The notes beneath the pieces were generated by a model, which saw only the letters and a program-made list of their open reading frames with translations, searched no databases and was not told where the DNA came from. Below are positions 58,178 to 64,000 of a stretch of DNA of 64,000 bases, one piece after another. How positions within the stretch are numbered: the stretch's first letter is position 1; each line of letters opens with the position of its first letter. The translations under genes and the position numbers were made by a program. The stretch spans positions 1 to 64,000 of the forward strand of contig JAFSZH010000041.1 of the NCBI GenBank assembly GCA_017455685.1. The letters run 5' to 3'. Source of the DNA: Oscillospiraceae bacterium (lineage in GTDB: Bacteria > Bacillota > Clostridia > Oscillospirales > Oscillospiraceae).

Positions 58178-58591
58178 TCAATTCTTCAAAAAGCCCTGGT
58201 CGTTGATGTTTTTCAGCCACTGACGCAGGAAGTCGTCAAGGGAGGCCCGCAAGCTGGGGGAGTAGATCAACTGCCCGGCGGCGTTGTGCTTGTAGACCTG
58301 CTGATACAGTCCCATGTAATCGTTCTGGAAGGTCAGCGGCTCCACGGTGCCGGCTTCAAAATCGACAGCAAAAGTCATATCCGGGTCGGCCATCATGTCC
58401 CCGTTCTGCTCTCCGTAGTGGGTCAGGGAGTACACCGGGCAGCCGTGCCGGTCCGTATATCCAAGGTTTTCAATAAACAGGGGCATAAAGCCGGGCGCTT
58501 CATACTGGCGGGAGGTCTTGTCCTGGTCAATTCCCTCGATCAAGGGAAGCAAACGCTTGAAATTGCAAGAGGCGTAACGGGTGGGTTTCAT
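58178..58591 (-). CDS. DUF6908-like protein
   Basis: A 137-residue protein ('MTFAVDFEAGTVEPLTFQNDYMGLYQQVY' is the best signature) resembling the DUF6908 group found on conjugative elements and plasmids. ATG 58591 follows AAAGGAATTG; an in-frame start at 58633 is less likely. It lies downstream of the J-domain gene. Function is unknown. Confidence 0.6.
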   Translation of the reverse strand: MKPTRYASCNFKRLLPLIEGIDQDKTSRQYEAPGFMPLFIENLGYTDRHGCPVYSLTHYGEQNGDMMADPDMTFAVDFEAGTVEPLTFQNDYMGLYQQVYKHNAAGQLIYSPSLRASLDDFLRQWLKNINDQGFLKN

Positions 58592-58669
58592 AATCAATTC
58601 CTTTCTGCCCTCGTGACCTCCGGGGCGGGTCAATTCGGTTTACTGCTTTTTCAATTCCAGGGGGACGGC

Positions 58670-59161
58670 TCACGCCGTCGCCCCGATTATGCTTTCTTCG
58701 CCGGCCGCGGTGAAGATCTGGCTGCCGTACTTGAACCGGATCTGCTCCATGCTGGACTTTCCGCGATACCAGCCCCGGCCGTCTTCCTCGTGCCGCCAGT
58801 ACCAGCATTTTTTGCTGGAGCTCCACCGGCAGCCGGCCGTCTTCAATTCGGCTTTGTGCTTCCAGGTGTCGCCGCTGATCCAGAGCCAGGACCCGCAAAG
58901 CTCTACTTTCAGCCCGTCCAGCTTCAACAGCCGGGTGAGGATCCCGCGGAATTCCTCGGCGGTCTCGGTGGTCTGGTGGTGCTCGTCGTGGGTGGCGTTG
59001 TGCTGCTTTTTCAGAATTTCAAAGATCCGGTCGTGCTCGGCGTTGATCGCCTTCATGGTCTCCGCGTCGCCGCCCCGGTCGGGGTGGTGCTTCATGGCCA
59101 GCCGTCTATATTCGGCTTTCAGCTCGTCCAGCGTGCGGCAGTTTGCAAAGAAGTTTGTCAT
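58670..59161 (-). CDS. J-domain (DnaJ-like) protein
   Basis: A 163-residue protein with an N-terminal J domain carrying the HPD motif ('LAMKHHPDRGGDAETMKAINAEHD') and a C-terminal domain rich in Trp and Lys ('CGSWLWISGDTW', 'KKCWYWRHEEDGRGW'). It may recruit DnaK to a phage or plasmid protein. The start follows GGAAAGG. It is the first gene of the minus-strand cassette, divergent from a ribbon-helix-helix protein. Confidence 0.8.
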   Translation of the reverse strand: MTNFFANCRTLDELKAEYRRLAMKHHPDRGGDAETMKAINAEHDRIFEILKKQHNATHDEHHQTTETAEEFRGILTRLLKLDGLKVELCGSWLWISGDTWKHKAELKTAGCRWSSSKKCWYWRHEEDGRGWYRGKSSMEQIRFKYGSQIFTAAGEESIIGATA

Positions 59162-59265
59162 GGTGTTTTATCCTTTCCGGCTCTTGGCCTGTCCTTTATT
59201 CCTGCGGGCGTCAGCTTGTCCCGGCCGTGGCCGGTGGGCGCTGCCCTTGTCCTCTTGACGCTTTC

Positions 59266-59294
59266 ATCGTAGCACGTTGCAACGTGGATTGCAA
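59266..59294 (-). promoter_or_regulatory. Divergent minus-strand promoter with palindromic operator
   Basis: On the minus strand TTGCAA (59289-59294) and TACGAT (59266-59271) are 17 bp apart. The spacer contains the perfect 14-bp palindrome CACGTTGCAACGTG (59273-59286). It would drive the J-domain cassette. Confidence 0.65.
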
Positions 59295-59313
59295 GAGGCA
59301 AAGATGCACAAAG

Positions 59314-59373
59314 TTACAACGTGCAGTTTGTGCAGCTTGTACACTTTACAACGTGCCACGGCTGGCATATAAT
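59314..59373 (+). promoter_or_regulatory. Plus-strand promoter with two operator half-sites
   Basis: TTTACA (59345-59350) and TATAAT (59368-59373) with a 17-bp spacer. TTACAACGTGC occurs at 59314-59324 and again at 59346-59356, overlapping the -35 box, and is related to the palindrome in the opposite promoter. Confidence 0.7.
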
Positions 59374-59401
59374 ATAAGAGACTTCCGGGGGAGGTGGTAG
59401 C

Positions 59402-59599
59402 ATGGTATCGGAAGCAAAGAAGGCAAGCAATCTGAAATGGGATCAAGAGAATATGACATACCAGACCGTCAAGGTCCGGCGGGAGCTCCTGGAAGAATTC
59501 AAAGCAGTATGCGCGGCCAGGGGCGACAGGGTGAACACGGTACTGCGGGAGGCCATGGAAAGATACATAGAAGAAAACAAAGCAGCCGGGGGCGGGTGA
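59402..59599 (+). CDS. Ribbon-helix-helix (Arc/CopG-like) regulator
   Basis: A 65-residue protein with the strand-helix-helix pattern 'MTYQTVKVRRELLEEFKAVCAARGDRVNTVLREAMERYIEENK'. The ATG follows GGGAGGTGGTAGC. The repeats in its own promoter and in the divergent promoter make it a likely autoregulator that also controls the J-domain cassette. Confidence 0.75.
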   Translation: MVSEAKKASNLKWDQENMTYQTVKVRRELLEEFKAVCAARGDRVNTVLREAMERYIEENKAAGGG

Positions 59600-59728
59600 C
59601 CGTCTCCGGCGCTTTTTTGCAAATAGTGGCGTTTTTCATATAAAGATTGTATGACTTGCTTGACATAGCTGTAACTGTCTGCTACCTTGCCGGCGAAAAC
59701 AGGACCACGACAGGGAGGAGGGGACCAG

Positions 59729-60172
59729 ATGGCCAGACCGCGCAAGGCGTCGCCGGAGAAGCTGGAAGAGACAGTCTCCGCGCTGATCGCTGAATACCAG
59801 GCAACGCAAAACGTCGATTGCTTGACGGATTATACAGTCATGCAGCGGCTCAATATTTCCCCCCGTACTCTGGAAACGTATTACGACGGGGAAGCAGATA
59901 AAGCTATTCTGGAAGATAATAATATATCTGACGAGGATAGGGAGAGATATACAAAAAGCGGTTACCGCCAAGCTATAAAAAAGCTGGTGGAGTTCCGCCG
60001 CGCTGTCTGCGTCCAGCACATAGCAACGGAGCGTGTTGCAAGTGGCTGGATTTTCCTGTCGAAGCAACCCCACTGGGGCGGCTTCCAGGACGTTCAGAGG
60101 ACCGAGAGCAGGGGAGAGCAGCGTATAACAGTATGCATTTCTGGGCCCGATGGAAAGCCCCTGCGGGAGTGA
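59729..60172 (+). CDS. terS: Phage terminase small subunit
   Basis: A 147-residue DNA-recognition subunit of the packaging motor. The N-terminal 'MARPRKASPEKLEETVSALIAEYQ...TDYTVMQRLNISPRTLETYYDG' contains a helix-turn-helix, and the C-terminal part 'ATERVASGWIFLSKQPHWGGFQDVQRTES' is typical of small terminases of clostridial siphophages. ATG 59729 follows GGAGGGGACCAG. The large subunit is 2 kb downstream, not adjacent. Confidence 0.8.
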   Translation: MARPRKASPEKLEETVSALIAEYQATQNVDCLTDYTVMQRLNISPRTLETYYDGEADKAILEDNNISDEDRERYTKSGYRQAIKKLVEFRRAVCVQHIATERVASGWIFLSKQPHWGGFQDVQRTESRGEQRITVCISGPDGKPLRE

Positions 60173-60511
60173 TCCGGAGTATTCACTTTATGCAAAACCA
60201 GGAAAGCATTGAAAACACAGGATTTCTTGCTTTCAAAAATTGCACAAAATAGATATTTTGTTTAACTTCTGCCTGTTTGCGGTGAATATCGCATGAATAT
60301 CGCTGCATAAGGCAATTCCCCCGGCGGGCTGCGCTGGGCTGGGGGGATTAAGGCCCCGGGGCGTGGTGGGGGGTGCCCTGGCGGGAGGATCGTTCCCGGG
60401 CTGGCCCCCTCCCCCCACCCGGAAAAACGGGGGCCCGGTCCGGAAAACGACTACGTGTATATATCACACACACACTGGTACAGCTTGGAAAAGCTGGGAA
60501 AGGGGAAAGGG
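60173..60511. other. Gene-free, very GC-rich segment after terS; candidate packaging site
   Basis: This 340-bp gap has two direct copies of TGAATATCGC (60283-60292 and 60294-60303), then a GC-rich stretch with G and C runs, including an inverted repeat GGTGGGGGG (60365-60373) / CCCCCCACC (60411-60419), and a (CA)5 tract (60465-60475). No credible gene was found apart from a possible 5' extension of the next one. A cos- or pac-type site next to terS would be expected here. Confidence 0.4.
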
Positions 60512-60706
60512 ATGGCGTACAAGAACGTGCCCCAGCGTGGGAGCGAGGAATGGTTTTTCGTTGCGGACAGTGATTCTGACGTGACGACGATCGACGCGGA
60601 GAACCCGGAAGCGCCGGTAGGGAGCGTAATCATCGCGGACAACAGCGGAAGTCCGGCGATCTACATGAAGTACCCGACGGCGGGGTGGAGCCAGGTCAGC
60701 GAGTAA
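60512..60706 (+). CDS. Small phage beta-rich protein
   Basis: A 64-residue protein ('SEEWFFVADSDSDVTTIDAENPEAPVGSVIIADNSGSPAIYMKYPTAGWSQV') with a strand-rich composition like small virion-associated proteins. ATG 60512 follows AAAGGGGAAAGGG. A GTG at 60455 is in frame and would add residues encoded by a (CA)5 tract. It leads into the fibre-like gene. Confidence 0.6.
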   Translation: MAYKNVPQRGSEEWFFVADSDSDVTTIDAENPEAPVGSVIIADNSGSPAIYMKYPTAGWSQVSE

Positions 60707-60719
60707 GGAGGGTGTCCAT

Positions 60720-61967
60720 ATGAAGGGATTGACCCTGACAGAGATCCTTGTAAAGCGTGGTACGTTTCCGTACTTCCGCATGAGTGCGCCGGAGCGTGCG
60801 CTGTGGCTGACGAAGGTAATAAGCGGCGGGTCTGCTGCGATCATCAAGACGATCACCGGCTCTGCCCCGCTGACCCTGACCAATGCCGTCCACCACGCCA
60901 TCCGCAGCCTGACGCAAACGGGCAAATGCACCCAGTCCACCACGCCCACTCCGGACGCTCCTGTTGACATCGTGTGCAACAACGGGGCGCTCCGTTTCTC
61001 CGCAAACATGGCGAATGTGAACGAGCAGACGGCAAAGGTCGGGTGGTACATTTCCGCGCAGGGACAGGAGTTGGAAAGTCCTTACAACTGGATTTATAAC
61101 GCCTATATCCCTGTCGAGCCGAATACCAAATACACGCTGTCAATGTCCGCGCCTGTTTACTACGTTACCATCAGCGAGTATGTGGGCGAGGGTAGCGGCT
61201 TTTACCGCAGAAATGCAGGCACGACAGGCGGCAATACTTCGCTTACCATCACAACGGGCACGAACACGCACTATATCCGATTTGGCGCAAATCTCATTAG
61301 CACAGACATCACGCTTGCTGACGTCCTTGCTATCAACTGGATGCTGAACGAGGGAGATACGGCTATCCCGTATGCGCCGTATGTTGTCGGCGGCGTCTAC
61401 GCAGACGGTACACCCGAAACGCTGACCATCACGGACGAGGACAGCAACACGCAGACGGCCTCTGTGGTCAATCTCTTTGCTGTCGGTGACTACAAAGATG
61501 AGCAGGAAATTATCTCCGGGTTGGTCAACAGAAAAATCGGACTATATGTCTTTACTGGCACGGAGGAATTTATCGCTGGCAACTACGGTTGGATTACCGA
61601 AGCCGTTCAAAATCAAGCGGCTGGGTCGTATGCCGCGATATGTACGCATTTCGCCGGGACAGCCAGCTCTCCTCAATCGAGCAACAACGGCGTCCGTGTT
61701 TATCGTACGACAGGCGGCGTTGGGAGAATTTATTTTGCCGTTAATGCCACCTATACCACGAAAGAGGCGTTCCAAGCGTTTCTCGCCGCACAGTACGCCG
61801 CAGGAAATCCCGTCATTGTCGTTTATCCGCTTGCCGAGCCGTACACCGAGCAGACCACGGCTCATGCTCTGCGCACCACCGAGGGGACGAACACCGTGAG
61901 CGTGACGAGTAACGTTGACCCGGTGACGCTGGAAGTGAAGTACAAGGCAAAGGCGGAGGCGGCGTGA
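60720..61967 (+). CDS. Phage fibre- or baseplate-like protein
   Basis: A 415-residue Thr/Asn/Gly-rich, beta-rich protein. Features such as 'TPTPDAPVDIVCNNGALRF', 'PYAPYVVGGVYADGTPETLTI' and 'LFAVGDYKDEQEIISGLV' resemble tail-fibre or baseplate-upper proteins of clostridial prophages, which bind the host surface. It starts after AGGAGGGTGTCC. Its place between the terminase subunits is unusual. No reverse transcriptase or template repeat is seen, so there is no sign of a diversity-generating system in the window. Confidence 0.6.
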   Translation: MKGLTLTEILVKRGTFPYFRMSAPERALWLTKVISGGSAAIIKTITGSAPLTLTNAVHHAIRSLTQTGKCTQSTTPTPDAPVDIVCNNGALRFSANMANVNEQTAKVGWYISAQGQELESPYNWIYNAYIPVEPNTKYTLSMSAPVYYVTISEYVGEGSGFYRRNAGTTGGNTSLTITTGTNTHYIRFGANLISTDITLADVLAINWMLNEGDTAIPYAPYVVGGVYADGTPETLTITDEDSNTQTASVVNLFAVGDYKDEQEIISGLVNRKIGLYVFTGTEEFIAGNYGWITEAVQNQAAGSYAAICTHFAGTASSPQSSNNGVRVYRTTGGVGRIYFAVNATYTTKEAFQAFLAAQYAAGNPVIVVYPLAEPYTEQTTAHALRTTEGTNTVSVTSNVDPVTLEVKYKAKAEAA

Positions 61968-62119
61968 TGCGGAAGGCCGAAGTTGTGGACGGCTGGGCGC
62001 TGTGCCCATGCCCGGGGTGCCGGAAAAAGCTGGCACGGGTCTATTACGGGGCGTCTGCCCACGGGATCGAACTCTACTGCCGGAGCTGCCGAAGCTCCTG
62101 CGTTCTGGAGCTGAAATAA
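61967..62119 (+). CDS. Com-like zinc-ribbon protein
   Basis: A 50-residue protein (ATG 61967 in a TGATG overlap, TAA 62117-62119) with 'CPCPGCRKKL' and 'LYCRSCRSSCVLEL', a four-Cys ribbon similar to phage Mu Com, which binds mRNA to control translation. Such small proteins sit near late genes in other prophages. It is not found by many callers because of its size. Confidence 0.6.
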   Translation: MRKAEVVDGWALCPCPGCRKKLARVYYGASAHGIELYCRSCRSSCVLELK

Positions 62120-62157
62120 TCAAATACAGGCCATAGAGCCAAGCAAGAGAGGCTGAG

Positions 62158-62192
62158 AGCCCATTTATCCGAAGGGATAGATGGGCTTTTTT
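62158..62192 (+). terminator. Terminator before terL
   Basis: Stem AGCCCATTTATCC / GGGATAGATGGGCT with a GAA loop and one mismatch, followed by a T run. It separates the fibre-like unit from the terL operon. Confidence 0.85.
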
Positions 62193-62210
62193 CTTTTGAG
62201 AAAGGACGGC

Positions 62211-63635
62211 ATGGGAAGACTGAAGAAAGCGGCGACGGAGAGCGCGGGCGGGACGCTGAACCTGGGACGGCTGAATCCGAAGCAGGTCATGTTCTACCAG
62301 AGCAAGACAAAGTATACGGCCTACGGCGGCGCACGGGGCGGCGGCAAGACGCACGTGATGCGGATCAAGGCGGTCATGGGTGCGCTGGAGCACCCGGGCA
62401 TAAAGATACTGATCATCCGGCGGACGTATGCGGAATTGCAGAGCAACCACATTGAGCCGATTTTGGCTTTGGGGCTGGAACCGCAATTCGCGGTATACAA
62501 CCGGCAGCTTCACAAGCTGTACTTCAACAACGGCAGCACGATCACTTTCGGGCACTTCAATTCGTATGATTCCGCGTTCCAGGAATACCAGGGCCAGGAA
62601 TTCGACTGGATCTTCATGGACGAGGCGACGCAGTTCACGGAAAAGGAATTCCGGCTGCTGGGCGGCTGTCTCCGCGGCGTGAACAATATCCCGAAGCGGT
62701 TTTACCTGTCGTGCAACCCGGGCGGCGTCGGGCACCGCTGGGTAAAAAGGCTGTTCGTTGACCGGGACTTCAAGATGAATTCGGCCAACCCGGAAGAGAA
62801 CGAGGACCCGGCGGACTATGCGTTCATACAGGCGACGGTGGACGACAACACCGCGCTGATGGAGAGCGAGGGCGGCCGGGAGTATTTGAAGTCGCTGTCA
62901 CAGCTGCCGGAGAACATCCGGGCAGCGCACCGGTACGGCGACTGGAACGTGCTGTCGGGCAACTACTTCCCGGAGTTTTCGGAAGGGAAACACGTATGCG
63001 CCCCGTTTGCAATCCCCAAGTGGTGGAGGAAATACCGGGCGTTTGACTACGGCTTGGACATGCTGGCGTGTTTCTGGTTTGCAATCGACGAGGATGGCCG
63101 GGCGTGGTGTTACCGGGAGCTGTACCAAAAGGATCTTGTGGTCTCGGACGCTGCGCGGACGATCCTGGAAAACACCGGGGTCCGGGAAAAGATAGAGATC
63201 ACCTTTGCCCCGCCGGATCTGTGGAGCAGACAGAAGGACACGGGCAAGAGCATGGCGGAGCTGTTCATGGTGAACGGGCTGCCGCTGGTAAAGGCCAGCA
63301 ACAACCGCGTGCAGGGCTGGCTGCAAGTGAAGGAATTTTTGAAAGACGGCGAGGATGGGAAGCCGGGACTGGTCTTCTTCAACAACTGCCGGCGGATCTG
63401 CGAGGAGCTGTCGGAGATACAGACGGACGACAACAACCCCAACGACGTGGCGAAGGAGCCCCACGACATCACCCACGGCCCGGACGGAATCCGGTATTTC
63501 TGCGTAAGCCGGAGCTTGCCGGGGGAGCCGGAAAAGGCGGCGGCGGAAGAACCGGACGATTTCTCCGAGGCGGAAAACGACTACGACGCGGTAATGACCG
63601 GCGGTGAAGCCGACGCCGGGTATCTGATGTACTGA
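62211..63635 (+). CDS. terL: Phage terminase large subunit
   Basis: The 474-residue packaging ATPase-nuclease. The ATPase domain has Walker A 'GGARGGGKTHVMR' (about residues 39-51), Walker B 'WIFMDEATQF' (about 135), and a coupling motif 'YLSCNPGG'. The nuclease domain has acidic residues in 'AFDYGLDMLACFW' and later 'PPDLWSRQKDTG'. It matches the PBSX/terminase_3-type family. ATG 62211 follows AAAGGACGGC; a start at 62181 is inside the terminator. Confidence 0.93.
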   Translation: MGRLKKAATESAGGTLNLGRLNPKQVMFYQSKTKYTAYGGARGGGKTHVMRIKAVMGALEHPGIKILIIRRTYAELQSNHIEPILALGLEPQFAVYNRQLHKLYFNNGSTITFGHFNSYDSAFQEYQGQEFDWIFMDEATQFTEKEFRLLGGCLRGVNNIPKRFYLSCNPGGVGHRWVKRLFVDRDFKMNSANPEENEDPADYAFIQATVDDNTALMESEGGREYLKSLSQLPENIRAAHRYGDWNVLSGNYFPEFSEGKHVCAPFAIPKWWRKYRAFDYGLDMLACFWFAIDEDGRAWCYRELYQKDLVVSDAARTILENTGVREKIEITFAPPDLWSRQKDTGKSMAELFMVNGLPLVKASNNRVQGWLQVKEFLKDGEDGKPGLVFFNNCRRICEELSEIQTDDNNPNDVAKEPHDITHGPDGIRYFCVSRSLPGEPEKAAAEEPDDFSEAENDYDAVMTGGEADAGYLMY

Positions 63636-63648
63636 AAGGACGGGGGAT

Positions 63649-63876
63649 ATGTTCAAGCGGTTAAGAGAGGATCTGATGCGGTTTGAGGCCCTACTTGCAC
63701 GGTTTGAAGCCATCGTAACGGAAATGGAATTTCAGAGAGCGGTGGGCGTGAACCGGCTGGAAGAGAAGCCGGACCCGGAACAGGAGCGCCGGAACCGCAT
63801 GTTCAACGAGGGACTGGACAATCTGCTGTCCTATGACGGACGGCCGCAGGAGGCGCGGAACGATGCAGAAGGGTGA
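63649..63876 (+). CDS. Small coiled-coil phage protein
   Basis: A 75-residue charged helical protein ('MFKRLREDLMRFEALLARFEAIVTEMEFQRAV') between terL and portal. Function is unknown; small proteins here may be head-assembly cofactors. It overlaps the portal gene by 14 bp. Confidence 0.6.
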   Translation: MFKRLREDLMRFEALLARFEAIVTEMEFQRAVGVNRLEEKPDPEQERRNRMFNEGLDNLLSYDGRPQEARNDAEG

Positions 63877-64000
63877 AAAGCTCCGCCGGGAGATCTACAA
63901 GCAGTTCCGGAGCGGGCTGGAGTTCAACAACAAGATTGAGCTGAACGACACGGTGGAGACAAACGAAAACTTCTTCATCGGCAAGCAGTGGGAGGGCGTG
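63863..64000 (+). CDS. Portal protein, N-terminal part (runs off the window)
   Basis: The first 46 codons from ATG 63863: 'GEKLRREIYKQFRSGLEFNNKIEL', 'VETNENFFIGKQWEGV' match the start of siphophage portal proteins, which form the dodecameric DNA gate of the capsid. The call relies on position after terL and on the 'N..FF.G.QW' motif. The rest is beyond the right edge. Confidence 0.7.
   Translation, partial: MQKGEKLRREIYKQFRSGLEFNNKIELNDTVETNENFFIGKQWEGV

Larger units (their letters stand above)
45893..64000. mobile_element. Prophage (left part), integrated at tRNA-Leu(GAG)
   Basis: From the tRNA to the window edge nearly all genes are phage-type: integrase, repressor and divergent early region, recombination and replication genes, RusA, DNA methyltransferases, many tiny overlapping plus-strand genes, terminase small and large subunits, and the start of a portal protein. 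Genes are tightly packed and mostly overlap by 1-4 bp. The terminase/portal order is that of tailed double-stranded DNA phages. Capsid, tail and lysis genes and the right end are not in view, so completeness is unknown. Confidence 0.92.

Noticed and set aside
60720..61967. Target gene of a diversity-generating retroelement
   Set aside because: The fibre-like protein would be a plausible target, but no reverse transcriptase, accessory gene or template/variable repeat pair is present in the window.

Overview
The window is about 60% GC chromosomal DNA that most resembles a Gram-positive anaerobe of the class Clostridia, probably an Oscillospiraceae-type gut bacterium. That placement rests on gene content and order (ClpE-type ATPase with CvpA, the ECF transporter core next to truA, the TIGR03960/TIGR03936 pair, DUF4358 lipoprotein, DUF1385/YqhQ, DUF1638) and on strong AGGAGG-type ribosome binding sites. 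It is inference from the sequence alone.

Positions 1-45.9 kb are mostly housekeeping. In order they hold: the 3' end of valS; an Ig-like surface protein; a TetR regulator divergent from a lone corrinoid protein; a minus-strand run of serine acetyltransferase, ClpE-like ATPase, CvpA, a membrane protein, truA, ecfT, ecfA2, ecfA1 and an rRNA-type methyltransferase; an SGNH hydrolase with a DUF4358 lipoprotein; an operon of pepD-like dipeptidase, mnmG and a substrate-binding lipoprotein whose domain order is permuted; a two-component system with an HtrA protease; ispE and a TtcA-like enzyme; cysS, rimO, recX, recA, prmC and yqhQ; a second two-component system with a lipoprotein; a serpin; small redox, DUF1638 and membrane genes; guaA; and the B12/radical-SAM pair. 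Three tRNA genes are present: Leu-CAA, Pro-CGG and Leu-GAG. Each has a canonical promoter with 17 bp spacing. The Leu-CAA and Pro-CGG genes are each followed by the same unusual series of terminator hairpins, antisense T-arm sequence and copies of the tRNA 3' tail.

From about 45.9 kb to the right edge the window is the left part of a temperate, tailed-phage-like prophage integrated at the 3' end of tRNA-Leu(GAG). It carries a tyrosine integrase beside a tandem 10 bp repeat array, a repressor with a divergent early region and three operator copies, an early/replication module (PD-(D/E)XK nuclease, a 'PGTKKP' recombination-type protein, an SSB-like protein, a DUF6291-type replication protein, RusA), three DNA-methyltransferase-type genes, a long set of very small Cys-rich proteins, an inverted J-domain/DUF6908 cassette, and then terminase small subunit, a fibre-like protein, terminase large subunit and the start of a portal gene. 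The right attachment site and most virion genes lie outside the window.

The most striking points are: (1) the prophage cytosine-C5 methyltransferase is split at an (AG)7 dinucleotide tract, where one more AG unit would give one continuous enzyme, as expected for a phase-variable gene; (2) the substrate-binding lipoprotein at 16.1-16.9 kb looks circularly permuted; (3) the shared tRNA-tail modules behind two different tRNAs; (4) a corrinoid protein without a methyltransferase, preceded by two perfect palindromes; and (5) a fibre-like gene placed between the two terminase subunits.
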